In this document: piece by piece, positions 1 to 11,555 of the stretch
Numbering within the stretch: position 1 is the first letter of the stretch
How the letters are laid out: every line of letters starts with the position of its first letter
Assembly: GCA_003116875.1 (NCBI GenBank)
Contig: BCKT01000012.1
Location: 496,001 to 560,000, forward strand
DNA: 64,000 bases
Direction of reading: 5' to 3'
Source of the DNA: Takashimella koratensis
Taxonomy: Eukaryota; Basidiomycota; Tremellomycetes; Trichosporonales; Tetragoniomycetaceae
The notes under the pieces: generated by a model
Told to the model about the DNA's origin: nothing
What the model saw: the letters and a program-made list of their open reading frames with translations, nothing else
The model's database searches: none
Translations under genes and position numbers: made by a program

Positions 1-1984
1 GACGGGACCCGCGCCTCGACGTGTGGGGTGTCAGTAGGCGAGACATAGGTGACTTCGTCCTCGAGACCGCCGTGAGCCAAGGCACGCCGCCGGCTCCCTG
101 CGGTTGTCGGTCCAGGTCCCGAGTTGAGGCTTGAAGCACCTGATCCAGACCCGGCAGCCACTCCGCCAGCCTCGGTCGCGCGCAAGGGGGACGGGACAGC
201 GGGGACCGAGGTGCCGAGGTTCGCGACCTTGCCGGCGCGTCGATGCCGCCGAGAGCTGCTCCCTGCCTGTGATCGGTTCGAGCCCGGCGAGTTCGGGATA
301 GCACGTGCGAACTGAGGGGTTGAGGATGACACATACGACGACGCTTGTTGGCCGCTCGCTGCGGAAGCGTTGGACGCCGCCCGGGCTCGAGCAGCTTCTA
401 GGAGAGCGTTGATCCCGCCCAACCCAGAGGAAGAGTTTGCGGCGTTTTGACCACTGGATCCAGGAGTTCCGTACCCTGCGTCGAGGAGGATACTGCCCCG
501 TTCGCTACCGTACGCTGGCGGCGGAGCGAGAGTTCCGACCATTGGGGCAAGACCCCACTTCTTCACGTTGGCTTCGATGAAGACGAACCCTGCTTGGCCG
601 AGGTTGACGTGCACTGTGCAGGGTCCGTTGGCGCCTACGGTCGGGAAGAGGTTGAGCCGCTGTAAACCCGTGTAGCAATCTTCCAACTTTCGACCGTTTC
701 GCGTGAAGAAGACGGTCCCAGCCCTAGGCCTATAGCCTACACCTAGCACATCCCCCTCCGCCAGCGCGGGGCCATACGAGCTCGCCGTGAACGGGTAATT
801 GTGCGATTTGAATCCATCCGACGCGAAATACGCTACCGAGAACCGGTTCCAACCTGGTAAGCGGAAAGACGGGTACGGTTTCGTCGCTAATCCAATCGCG
901 ACTTCGGTCGTTGCTGGTTTATCGTACATTTTAACTTCAAAGTAGTAGACCTCGTTGAGTTTGGGTAGCGGGAGGTTGGCGAGAACCGAGTTACCACCGC
1001 CCTCACGGGCGTGCATCCCGGGTCCATCGGAGAGGAAGGTGATTTCAGTGCGTGATTGGACGTAGAGAGATAGGTTGTCCTCGTAGTCGGGTTCAAAGGC
1101 CCATGCAGCAACGCCCTTCTCTTGGATTGAGAGGAACTGCGAGAGAGTGATATCGGTCGGCACGGATGAGGGCGGGTACTGCAGCTGCCAGTCTAGGTTG
1201 GATGGGGTCAATAAAGGCCTGGCGGATGAATCAGGGCAGGTCTCGACTTACCTTTTGCGCGGCGGTACGCTTCCCGCACGTCAGGGTCACAAGTCTCGAG
1301 CCAACGAGCCTCTACGCCGTCGACTCCACCTTCCCCAATGACTCCGTCTCCTTTCGACAAATCCAATGGTCCGCCATCTTCCACGAGCCTGTAAACGAGC
1401 GTCAAATCGTCAACCACGATTCCTTCTAGGAAAACCTCGAGCCTCGATTGTAGGTTCTAGTTGGTGCATTGCACTCACCTGATACCGCTCCGCCGGCGCA
1501 TAAACAAGACTGCAATGAGGAAGACGATCACGCCCAAGAGCACGGTGAGGGAGACCACGAGGATTGGGATAAAGATGAGGAGCAAAGTCGAGGGAGTTCC
1601 ATCATCTGGGTCATCGAATACGATCCCACCAGCCACTGCGGCGGCGGCGATAACGCCGCCTGCTCCTTCTGTTGCCATTGCGGATACCGGTCGGATTTGG
1701 GGTGTTGACCACGCCATTTGTTTTGTCAACTTGTTGTATGTGAACCCGGATCCGTCGATGCTTCCACCCCCGCCTCCAAAAGGATCACTACCGCTATCGC
1801 CAACGCGTATGGCGCTCCCTTCGTGGCGCAGCTCGTCGTGTCGAGTCAGCGGGGAGATGAGTTGCGCGAGCCACTCGGCGGGCAGAGGAGATTGAGTGAT
1901 CGGTGCGCTAGTAGATGCCGCGTCGAGGTCGGGAACAGGCAAGTCGGTGAATGAGATTGTGGACGTATCCATCCGTTGTCCCAA
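1..1984 (-). CDS. SSH4: SSH4-like SPRY-domain membrane protein (3' end missing)
   Basis: Exons read 1984-1479, 1388-1252 and 1192 to beyond position 1; phases agree at both introns (90 and 59 nt). A membrane segment of about 30 hydrophobic residues lies near residues 132-161 and ends in MRRRSGIRLVEDGGPLDL, the usual junction in this family. A SPRY domain follows, with EVYYFEVKMYDKPATTE, LATKPYPSFRLPGWNRFSVAY, VLGVGYRPRAGTVFFTRNGR and the hallmark GANGPCTVHVNLGQAGFVF. Family knowledge: Ssh4/Ear1 proteins sit in vacuolar and endosomal membranes and recruit the ubiquitin ligase Rsp5 to cargo. The C-terminal tail is Ser/Ala-rich and still open at the window edge, so the C-terminus and any PY motif there cannot be judged. 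The start is the first ATG of the open frame. Confidence 0.9.
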
Positions 1985-3333
1985 GCGGCGAGACGTGGAT
2001 TACACGGGGAGGTAGTCTCGGTGGAGAAGGGTATAGATGTGGTCGAGAAGTTGGAGAGAGGGGTTGAGAGGTGAGTCGTTGTTGTGACAAAAGACGGTCG
2101 AGTGAAAGGATGATGATGTGAAAGGGTCGACCGGGGGCGTTTCACGTCGATAGATCGCACGAGGAGACCAAGGGAGAGAGACGGATTGTGAAATGGTATT
2201 ACCCCAACGCAAGGAAGCACGGACGTACTGCGGAGGTCGAATGAAGTGTGTGATTAGTCGTATCCTACAAGTCAGCCTCTTGTCTCGCCCAAATGGAGAT
2301 ATGTGGTTAACACAGGACGATGAAAGGTGGAAAAATCGAGGGTGGTCCAAAACAAAGGGTCCGGGCTGGGATTGGGTAGGTTGGGTTGGGATGACTGACT
2401 GGTTTGATTCAGAGTGACGTCGAGAGGTGGTCGATCCAGTGCAGTGGGTTGAAGAAGAGGAATGAGTCGCAAAGTCGCTGGATATAGTGAGGACCGGCGA
2501 TGAGGGTTAGGTCGGGTGGGTGAGTAGTAAGCTAGCGTTGAGTGATCGGGGAAAGATGGTTGCGGGTGGTCGGATCACCAGTGGCCAACGATTGTCGTTT
2601 TGTGGATTGGTTCAAAACCCCTTCCTGGGTGGGTACGACTGGCCACCTATGGGCGTGGTTCGTATACTCGTGTGGTTCGTGACCCGCTCGGTGGGCGGGA
2701 TCGTGGTCGAGGTCGTTGTTGTCGATGGAGTGTTGTCAAGACGGATTGGATGGGACGAGTGAGAGTGCAAGATAGCAGCAGTACTGCTGTGGTGCTATAT
2801 CCTGACTGCGTAGGCGTGTGACCAAAGCCAAGCAACCAACACCGGATCTCATGTAATATGAACCAAAGGGTGGGTAATACAATTCTCCTAATTTGATTTT
2901 CCTAATCTACCCCGATTGACACCCAATTCACCGGGGTTAACCGTGTGAGAAAGGTGTTTATCAGCCCAGACCCCCTGCCCACCGGGTGGAGCTAGCCTAC
3001 GTACAGCGAGTTGAGTGGGTCAACAAACTTCTTTGCGTACGGTACGGTACGGTACGGTATGCGAGAGTGCGTAGCCCAGTGGGCAGGGTGGACCGGGCCG
3101 ACGTCGGTCTCTTTTCAAGGTTTCAAGGTTTATTAAACTGCATGGATCATTCTGGATCTACAAGGGATATCAGGGATGCAGTAGCAGAGTGAGTGGCAAC
3201 CTCTACGTGTGTGTCGATCAGTGGCAAATGGCAAATTGGCAGATCGGGGGGAAAGCGACGCAATGCTACGGCACCACAACCACCGACCACTGATCACCGA
3301 CCACACTGATGAGTCTACGCTTCACCTTGGCTT
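1985..3333. other. Spacer between SSH4-like start and NCA2 end
   Basis: No supportable gene. It should hold the SSH4-like promoter and leader and the NCA2 3' UTR. It is rich in short G/T strings and carries a five-fold GTACG tandem repeat near 3037-3061. ORFs here are short, overlap on both strands and show no protein signal I recognise. Confidence 0.6.
3037..3061. repeat. GTACG pentanucleotide tandem repeat
   Basis: About five head-to-tail copies of GTACG. Each junction contains the palindrome CGTACG or GGTACC-like sequence. It sits in the spacer downstream of NCA2 and upstream of the SSH4-like gene. Confidence 0.85.
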
Positions 3334-6300
3334 TCACCGAGGCCCTCGACCATCGACGCCCCAGCAGCGCCAGATACGCTCGACAACTCGGAGCTTGTCG
3401 TCCCTCGTCAAGCTCGGGTCCTCGACCATTCGCAAGTCCTCGACGAACGCCTGTGACCCATGGGCGAAGGGTTGAGAGTATGGTCCGGTGGGTACGAGAG
3501 GGCGAAGAAGATGTAAAGGGAGGAGAATGTAGGGAAGGTCATCTAGTTAGCACTTACTCTTATCGCTTATGAGTCCACTTACGTCTCGGTTCCGACCTAG
3601 TCCAGCGGCCCAGGACCTCAATCCGCTTACAGAAACGATCAAAAGACCCCTGTCTTTCTCTGACATGTGCCTATCGTCATCCGGCGAGGTGATGAGGAGC
3701 TGTTCAATGTCTCTGTATCTCACAATCAGCTCCGGTCCTATCTTTTTCTATCTCCGAACGAGGGTTCTGCTTCGATTCAGGAAGGGAAGGGCGGGAAGTT
3801 GGATAGAAGCATTACTCACCGAACACGAGAGAAGTATCGCCTTCTACGCCCTTGACCACGTTTCTCACCCCTGTACGCCGCCCTCAACCAGCCTCCGATC
3901 CCATACAAGACCAAGAAACTAGGAGCGACACCGACGAACGCGAAAGTGAGTTGTTGAGATCGGAGGAGGTGGTCCAGCGACAAGAGGGAGAGGGATAAGT
4001 CGGTCTGTGAGTTGAGTCGGTTCGATATGTGATGGACGGTGGTTACAGAGGGGACAAGTAGAGGTCAGTAGTTGTATTGTAAGTAGACACGAAGATGAGG
4101 AAGCAGGTCTACCGCGTTACTCGAGGATAGGGTGATAGTCACGCACCTTGGTCTTTTGGACTTGAATCAACAAAGTACGGACTAGACTACCCATGAGCGC
4201 GTTCTTCAAAGGGCTCTGAAGTAAAAGTCATCAGCCCTTTGATTCTCTTTCTTCTCTTTCCTAATAACCTTAACTCGTTGGGTACTCACCTGAAGCTCCT
4301 TTTCGTAAACCCGCAAGACCTGTTCCATATCACCTGTGCGTACTTTTGCGCCAAGCTCGTCAAGGGCCGGACCGGAGAGGTGGTAGTAATCCTTTCCTAG
4401 GTCAAGGACCATACGTTGAAGAGACTACAAATCGAGTTTAGAGAAAGTCAGCAATGGGACTAACTGTCGCTCAGATCCTCCCGATTCAGACAAACGCCTC
4501 TAGCTTCACTGTCTAACCTCGCTCCCAGCTCCTCACTTCTCACAGCTCTCTCTCACCTCTCCACCTTTCCCACACCACTTCCATCCTTGCTGCATACTCC
4601 ACTCCAAACAAGGCTTTACTCACCGCTTGGTCCGATTCTACCGTGGTCGGCGCTACTCCCAACCCTTCACCTCCCGTCCTGAGAGTCTTCGCTATCCCCT
4701 CTACCGGTTCCCAAACCCAGGTCACCACGAACCCTTTCACCGTTTCTTTCGCATTCTTCACTTGTTCCTTCAACCACTGCTTGTTCCTGACCAAAGCTCG
4801 GGCAGCGACCCATGCCGCTGGGGGAGCGAGGAGGATAGGGATCCAGAATCGCGTGAAGACCGAGGGTCTTTGGTGCGTACGCAAGACGGAATTGAATGAA
4901 GACCGGGTACGAGGGAGGTGAAGTTGCAGGATTGAGAGGAGGGAAGAAGGTGTAGCGGGGGAAGAAGGGGAAACCGAAGGGGTGATGGTATCGCTTCGAG
5001 AACGTTTAGCCGCCCCTGACCCTACCCCTGCCCCAGCGCCGGAAGTGGCGAGAGAGGAGTAAGGGATCTCGAGGACGTGGCCGAGAGCAGCATGGACTCG
5101 GTTCGCCTCATCCATCAGCGCAGCAGGATGAGTAGCCGGCGTTCCTGATCGAGTCTGGGGTTCGTCCACACCTTTCTCTTGCTGCGTCTGCTTGTCGGTA
5201 CGGGTCGGCTGGGAGGCGGAATCCGCCCACCTAGGTCCCTGGGAAGCGAGTAGACCGATCCGGTGTGCGGCACTATCTCGCGCTCTGACGAGAGCTCGGC
5301 GCTTGCCCAGCATCTCCCGCCGTGTGAGCGCGAACGGCGAGACTAGGGTCGTTATCGCTGCCTCTGGGTCAAGCTGGGGCAAGGACAGCTGGTCTAGCGA
5401 TAGTTGGTCGAGAGAGATCTCGGGCAATTGGATCTGAGGAAGCTGGAGTTGGAGTTGGGGTTGACCCTCTTTGCTTTGCTTGCCACGGCTGGACCGACCA
5501 CGAGCGACAGGACGGAAAAGGGCAGAGGTGGTTTGGGGTAAGTGCGCGCGCAGATCGGAGAGCGCCGAGCGGAGGTTGGAAAGTGAGAAGGAGGAGAGCG
5601 TGAGGTGGGGTAAGGACCCGGAGGAAGAAGCGTCAAGGATTGCGTCGTAGATCCGCTGTGGAAGTGCTAGGCTGGGTCAGCGTTTATACTCGAAGAGACC
5701 CCGCGCTCGAGTGAAGGAACCTGATCGGTGAAGGTCGCCGGTGAGAAGGGCTGTCGGCGTAGATATAGGCTGCGGGTGTGGGGGAAGGGAAGGGTAGAGA
5801 AGCTAGACAAGGTAGAGACTCACTCTGAACAAGGTAGATGACAACGCTACGTCGACTTGCCAAATTCGCATCCCACCATGCCTTCTCTTCTTCGAGCGCC
5901 AACGCCCCTTCCACTAGCGTTTGCATCACGTCTTTCCATACAATCGTGACGAGGCGAGTCATGACTTCAGCTCTAACGATAGCGTCGACAGGATCGTCCT
6001 CTACCGCCGCTTGCACTCCTTGCGCTCCGTGCGCCCCTTGTGCACCTTGTGTAGCCGCGATATCATCTCCTTCGTGAGTGGTTGCCGTCGTTGTGTCGGT
6101 AGAGAGCGATTCAAGGATCGAGACGAGTTTAGATCCCGAAACGGTCTTGCTTGAAGTCAAGTCGTTCAGCGCTTCCCTGAGCGCACGGGACGACTTTGCC
6201 TTCGCGGCGAGAGATGTAGGGGAGGCAGTGACGGCGGCGGAGGAGGCAACAGGAGTGGAGGGGAAGGTGATGGGGAGTGTAGAGAGGGCAGAGAGGTGTC

Positions 6301-6355
6301 CGGAGAGTTGGTCTTCGGCGTAGCTCGGGACTACCGAGGTGAAGAAGGATGCCAT
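3334..6355 (-). CDS. NCA2: NCA2 family mitochondrial protein
   Basis: Seven exons: 6355-5824, 5666-4624, 4424-4290, 4215-4147, 4004-3820, 3712-3583 and 3450-3334, giving 736 residues in one phase-consistent frame. Family blocks appear in order: a weak N-terminal half; LTRREMLGKRRALVR; a first membrane segment at about 445-465 (RFWIPILLAPPAAWVAARAL) followed by VKNAKETVKGFVVTWVWEP; SLQRMVLDLGKDYYHLSG; KNALMGSLVRTLLIQVQKTK; a second membrane segment at about 613-640 (QLTFAFVGVAPSFLVLYGIG); and the end block LRVVERIWRCWG. Nca2 is an integral mitochondrial membrane protein needed in yeast for correct Atp6/Atp8 expression. The last exon, isolated by a 132-nt intron, is supported by the conserved ending. 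A Ser/Ala-rich region and poor conservation mark the first 170 residues. Confidence 0.92.
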
Positions 6356-7164
6356 GGCGATGGGGATGGGAGGGGAGGGGAGGGGATGGGAACGGGAAGA
6401 TGAGGCCGAGGAAGAGAGTGTGAGAGGAGGGGGAGAGGTTTAACTGGGGCTGTGAATGCAGATGGGTGGTTGCGGTGTTACGACCTGCGATGGGACAAGA
6501 TGAGACAAGGATACAGCCAAGAGTTGCAGTAGTGTGACAAGAGACACCGATTCGACGTCATCGCAGGAAATCCATCCATTAATTTCCGCCCGTCCAATCT
6601 TCGGACATGCCAGACCTAGCCAAGCCAGCCATTGAACAGTCAAGCAGAGCTAGACACGTGTCACAGAAATACAACACCCCGCCCATTAACCGTTTCCAAC
6701 GTCAGTAGCTAGCATCCAAACCCTTTGCGTCTCAGCAACGTCCCAGTCGAGTGCGAAATGAGCATGTCATAACCCCCGCCAGTAAAGAACCAAAGGTACA
6801 AGGCGCCGCCTACTCTTGTCCTATCTCTGTATATAAAGGCCCAGCCACAAGAGCTTTACCTCGATACCAGAAGAGAAGGCCAGGAAGCAAAGCGCCATAG
6901 AGTGTGAGGGAGAATGTATGGAAAAAGGTGGTCGTGATGGTGGTGGTGGTGTTGGAATGTTGTTGAAGACTCCTCTCGCTCTGCATCTATATCAGACACG
7001 TCGGGCTCCTCCTGGCAGCCTCTCGCCCTACTGCCCACTGTCGAGCCGACCAATCGTTCGCCCCGACCGACCCAAGGCAGAAATCGACTGATCGCTCCTA
7101 ACTACTACTACTACGCCTCTGCTCTTCCTCCCTCCAAGTCACAAGCGGGAAGCGGTAGACACGC
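6356..7164. other. Spacer: NCA2 promoter side and RPL14 3' side
   Basis: No gene seen. Both neighbours are on the minus strand, so this holds the NCA2 promoter and leader and the RPL14 3' UTR. The ORFs inside are short and unlike any family I know. Confidence 0.55.
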
Positions 7165-8336
7165 TTAGGCAGCGGCCTTGCGCTCCTTGAAGTGCGCCTT
7201 GCGGACAACATCCCGGCGCGACTTCTTGGCGAGCATGACCTGGAAGCGGTCAAAGTCGGTCGACTCCTGCGAGGTACGTCAGCAAATGCGATCGATCCAT
7301 GAGAGAGGATTCAATGCGATAAAAAGGGTAGAAGGATAGTGTCGTGCAGACTTGAACCCAGACCCACCTTCCTGAGCTTCCTGGCGGCGAGCTTCTTGGC
7401 CCAGGCCGAAGCCTCCCACTTCTCCGCGACGCCCGACTTCTCAAACGCCTTCTTGACGGCCCCTGTGCCGGCAGCGCGGGGGAGCTTGGCGATGGTGTAA
7501 GGGGTGAGGATGAGGTGGCGGTAAGGGAAGGCTTGGCGGGGGACCGAGGTGGTCGGGCCGTCGATGAGCGCCTGGGGAACGTTAGCCGCGGCCATGGATC
7601 AAGTAGGAAGAACAAGAAGTGGGGGAGAAGGCATAGCGGACAGAACTCTTGGATGTCAAAGGTTTGGTAACTTGACAAGAGGCTGAAAAAGATACAGAAC
7701 CGCTTGACGCTTGGAACCAGACTCACCCGGTTGTGGTCAATGATCTCGGCGATGACAGCGAGCTTGCCGGCGGAGGGACCGTCGTTGACGAGAACGACAC
7801 GGCCGACCTCGACGAAGCGCTTGAAAGTGGATGGCTGAGACTGAGAGTTGGTTAGAAGATGTCACACGTGTTGGCTGGGTTTCGATTGCAGGGGTTGGAG
7901 AGGTGAGACTGAGACTGGGGTTGGGACAGGGGACATGGGACTGGCGATTGACGAAAGCTGGATTGGCGAAAAGACAATGTCGAGATCGGCAGCGTCGTCG
8001 CGAATGTCGGTCTCCCACCCGTCCAACTCAACCTCTAAATCTCTCTCCATCTCAACGTTCATCTCCCTTGCCTTGACCCTCGCGATCAACCCCACCCGCA
8101 TCGCCCTGCCCTTGTCCCTCATCCACCCTTCTACCCTCCTCTCCTCTCTCACGATCAAGTATCGTCCTCAAGTCGACCTTTCCCTCATCGCGATTGATCG
8201 AGTCCCAGTCGTTCACGTTCCAGTCGATCCTCCAAGTCCAATCCCCATCCCAGTCTCGTTTGCCAACCCCGACCTGCCACTGCACTCTCCACCTGATGCC
8301 TTCCTGTCCCCCTCTAGCTGCATCTTGACTCACCAT
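7165..8336 (-). CDS. RPL14: 60S ribosomal protein L14 (eL14)
   Basis: Exons 8336-8334, 7834-7727, 7571-7368 and 7266-7165 give 138 residues, the usual fungal length. Recognisable blocks are [57 protein letters not shown] and the lysine-rich end [17 protein letters not shown]. The first coding exon is only the ATG, followed directly by a donor (gtgagt). A 499-nt first intron then leads to PSTFKRF, where eL14 proteins normally begin, so this split start fits the family. eL14 is a structural protein of the large cytosolic subunit. I searched the long intron for snoRNA C/D boxes and found none convincing. Confidence 0.95.
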
Positions 8337-9992
8337 TTTCGAACCGCGTCGACGACTGAGCAAGTGGGATAGGTGGGTGATAGGTTGAAGGATGAAGGAG
8401 AAGTCTGACTGAAATGCGAATTGCAACTAGTAGCAATCCTTCGCTGCCAGGGAGGGATACCCCACCCAGGAGTGCACAAGTGAAGAGTGGGCGTGGCGGA
8501 ACAAGGCGGAAGCAAATGGCCTCGATTTGGCCACTGCTCGGGGTTGCTCTTAACGCCGACAGTTTCGAGGGATATGACTCGGAGATTAATTTCATTCTAT
8601 ATCACCGACAGCCCCTTGCCATGTGGCACTCTGTGCAGGAAGGAATCCACCCGTCCGGCGATTCCGGGTGGATGACAGAGTGTTTAGTCAGATCGTCATT
8701 CACAGAACCGATGGTGTGCTCAGGGACCCGAGTGGGCCTTTTGGCTGGGCAGCTAGGCAGTAGCTAATGGAAATATGCAATTCCACTTGGTGCTCTCTTC
8801 TCCCGACTCCCCGAAGCGGGGTCAGCTTTTTTCACTTTTTTCACTTTTCCCCTTTTCCCCTTTTCAACGCCCAGGCTGGGTGCGAGTCATCACCAGGGTC
8901 AGTGGAGGCGGAGATCACTGAATAAGCAGCCGCGGTTAGCACCAGCACAGTACCAACACCTGCACCACCCAGGCGCACAGTCACAGTCATCCATCACCCG
9001 TGCTATTGACTCTCCTCCCCTCCCCCCCCCCGTCCCGATCCATCGTTTTTTCACTCCCGATCCATCGTTTTTTCACCCCCTCAACCCTCCTTTTCCTCCC
9101 CATCATCATCTTCCTCATCTTCATCATCACCCAACACCCACGTCGACTTTCGCATCGACACCCGCCCCTCGCCCCTCGCCCCTCGCCCCTCGCCCACGAA
9201 CAACTTGAAATCTTTCTTAAAAAGGGCTCACTTCGCCGCCTTTGCCCAATTCGCCGATCATCTGTCCATAACATAACCAATCCACTGTCTACCGTCTCGC
9301 TCGGCATCGATCCCATCACCATCTCTTAATCCAATCCATCAACACCCACGCACACGCACTCGTCTCTCCTCTCCTTCTCTCCTCTCCTTCTCTCGCACAC
9401 ATAACCACCACCACTACCTCCCTCCTCCCCCACTTGACGGCCGAAACCCACCACCTCTTTTGTCTTCGTTGACCCATTCACCGCGCACGTTTTCTCTCCC
9501 CCGCGAACAAAACAAGAGCCTCAACCCTCTCTCCCCTCGCCCCAAGCCCACTCACCCACTGCTCGGCCGCAACCTCACACACCTCGGAACAAGACCGTCC
9601 CCCGTCTCTCTCATCACCTCATAGGAAAGAGTCGAGACAGAGCCGCCCACATCCCGGCCGAAGATCCTTTCAAATCGGGTTCAGCTCTGGTAACGCTTGC
9701 ATTTCCTCTTGTTTGACAATCGAAGGCCGCCGCCTCCGCTCGTTGCCCACACCCACCTATTCCACCGACCACTCTCGCACCGTCCCCCCCGCGGCGAGAT
9801 AGTTTAAAGAGAGCGACTCCCCATTGTATCTCTCTTCCTCCTCCCACTCCCCCATCACCCCGCTTCTGGCCTCGCCGCTGCTCGATCGTGCCCTTGTAGG
9901 ACTCGACTCGTTCACCTCGTGTCCTATCACAACTTGCTGTACACCCCCGCACAACTCCCATCACACTCCCACCACCCTACCTCACCATCACC
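8337..9992. other. Divergent spacer: RPL14 promoter and long bZIP leader
   Basis: It lies between divergent RPL14 (minus) and the bZIP gene (plus). The RPL14 side, to about 8770, has mixed composition. From 8778 to 9992 the plus strand contains no ATG at all and is strongly C/T-rich, with runs such as repeated CCCCTCG at about 9166-9196 and CTCTCCT repeats at about 9365-9395. This looks like a promoter followed by a long 5' untranslated leader. Stretches of T and C at 8827-8862 may be promoter pyrimidine tracts. Confidence 0.65.
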
Positions 9993-10881
9993 ATGTTTGA
10001 CCTCCCGCCGCACCTGCAGACGCTGAACGCGCTGCCGTCGTCGTCGTCGCCGCCCTCGTCCGCCTTCAACGCCGAACAAGAGGAGGCCTTTTGGTCTTTG
10101 CTCAACACCGATGAGCTTTTCAACTTTGGTGTTGCGCCATCGGCTTTCGAGTCCAAGTCGCTCGAAGAGTCTAAGCGCGCTGCTGCCGCTGCTGCTGCCG
10201 CTTCCGTCGCTGCCGCCGCCGCTTACCCTCCACCCAACACCCCGGCTGCACCTACCCCTACCCTGTCGTCTGGCGCATCGCCAGCTGCTGAGAAGAAGGG
10301 CCACCCGACTCTCGAGGCCTTCCTCGCTACTTTTGCCAACGACCCAACCCCGTCCGCTCTCCCAGGCAACTATCTCCTCCCCCTCCCTGTCCCTTTCACC
10401 CCTGCGTCCACCTCTTCGGCACCTACGCCCACCGCTTCCGGTGCCGTCGTCAAGACCGCCGACATCATGCCTCGCCCCTCGGTCTCCGACTCGCTCTTCT
10501 CTGGCGAGGACCGAATCACCGGCGCCAAGCGTCTCAAGTCGATCGGCGCACCCCCTGCCGAGATCGAGGAGGAGTGAGTCGACCCTTCCTCTTTTTTACT
10601 ATGTGGACATTGATACTGACCACGTCCGCAGCAAACGCCGGAGAAATACCGAAGCGTCGGCTCGATTCCGTGCCAAGAAGAAGGAGAGGGAACAGGCTCT
10701 TGAGCAGCGGGCACATGAGCTCGAGGCACAAGTCGCTGCGTTGACTGCGGAGAAGGCGTCGCTTGAGAAGGAGAACAACTTGCTCAAGTTCATCGTCGTC
10801 AATGGCAACGGTGGGACTGCGGGTACCGACAGTCTGCAGAACGCTCTTGCTTCCCTCGGCAAGCGGAAACGCGACGAGTAG
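9993..10881 (+). CDS. bZIP transcription factor, Cys-3/MetR type
   Basis: Two exons (9993-10573, 10632-10881) give 276 residues; the 58-nt intron joins ...EEED to KRRRN in frame. The N-terminal two thirds is low-complexity Ser/Pro/Ala, with an acidic-hydrophobic patch (EEAFWSLLNTDELFNFG) that could be an activation domain. The C-terminal bZIP begins near residue 195 with the basic region KRRRNTEASARFRAKKKERE, followed by a leucine zipper with heptad-spaced L and V. The RRRNTxASARFR signature is that of the Cys-3/MetR/Met4 sulfur regulators and Zip1, and differs from Gcn4 (RNTEAARRSR). Inference: a regulator of sulfur-assimilation genes. It ends in a KRKRDE basic tail. The ATG chosen is the first one after 1.2 kb and has a good context (CACCATG). 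Confidence 0.85.
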
Positions 10882-11360
10882 AGTTGAGAAGAGATGTGAA
10901 GCTGTGGTGTTTGGAGAGATGTTGGAAGGAGTGTGTATTTAGATTGAAGAAGCAGATACGGAAAAAAGGGATACAGTTGTGTAGATGATCAAGATGGTCA
11001 TTGGTCTTTGTTGGTTCTTCGGTCTTGGGCCAAAGGTGTTTGTTCGTCGTCGCGGCAGGTTCGTCGCGGCGGGCCCGAGGGGTGTAGTTGCAGAGTACCT
11101 GTTGAACTTGCTGAACTCGAGTAGTGTCCCCACCCTATTCACTGGATATATTCTCATCTCCTGTTCCTTGTCCTTCCTTGTCTTTATCGCCACCCACACT
11201 ACCTAGTGTAGCATATACCGGGCGCGTCTTGATGCCGAGGGCTGTGTGATTGAGCAGTCTTGAGTAGGATAGGTAGTAGTAGTACAGTTGTCCATGAGGT
11301 AGAGAGTGTCGAGTTTGAAGTCAGGTACAACAATACCACAGATGCAGCCTATCAATCAAC

Positions 11361-11424
<64 letters not shown>

Positions 11425-11555
11425 GGAAGGAACCTCCTTGAGGAGCATGCTCTCTTCCTCTTGACTCACTCTGACTCTCGTTCTCCTCCTCTCCTCCTCT
11501 CTTCTCCCCGTCTTCTCACCTCACTTCAACCTCTCCTCTACTCTCTACAATCGAG
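10882..11555. other. Spacer with (TG)n microsatellite
   Basis: It holds the bZIP 3' UTR and the promoter of the next plus-strand gene. It contains the TG repeat and a C/T-rich stretch just before the next start codon. No gene is seen. Confidence 0.6.
11362..11422. repeat. (TG)30 microsatellite
   Basis: About thirty uninterrupted TG units between the bZIP gene and the 11556 gene. Confidence 0.97.

Noticed and set aside
270..320. GGTTCGAGCCC, resembling a tRNA B box
   Set aside because: It lies inside the SSH4-like coding tail, and the flanks do not fold into acceptor, D and anticodon arms.
2000..2472. Overlapping ORFs upstream of the SSH4-like gene as a separate gene
   Set aside because: They are short, on both strands, and explained by promoter and leader sequence.
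7835..8333. Possible snoRNA in the 499-nt RPL14 intron
   Set aside because: I looked for C (RTGATGA) and D (CTGA) boxes with terminal pairing on the minus strand and found no convincing set.
9614..10304. Minus-strand ORFs over the bZIP leader and gene
   Set aside because: They are shadows of C/T-rich leader and Ser/Ala codons; no splice signals or family resemblance.
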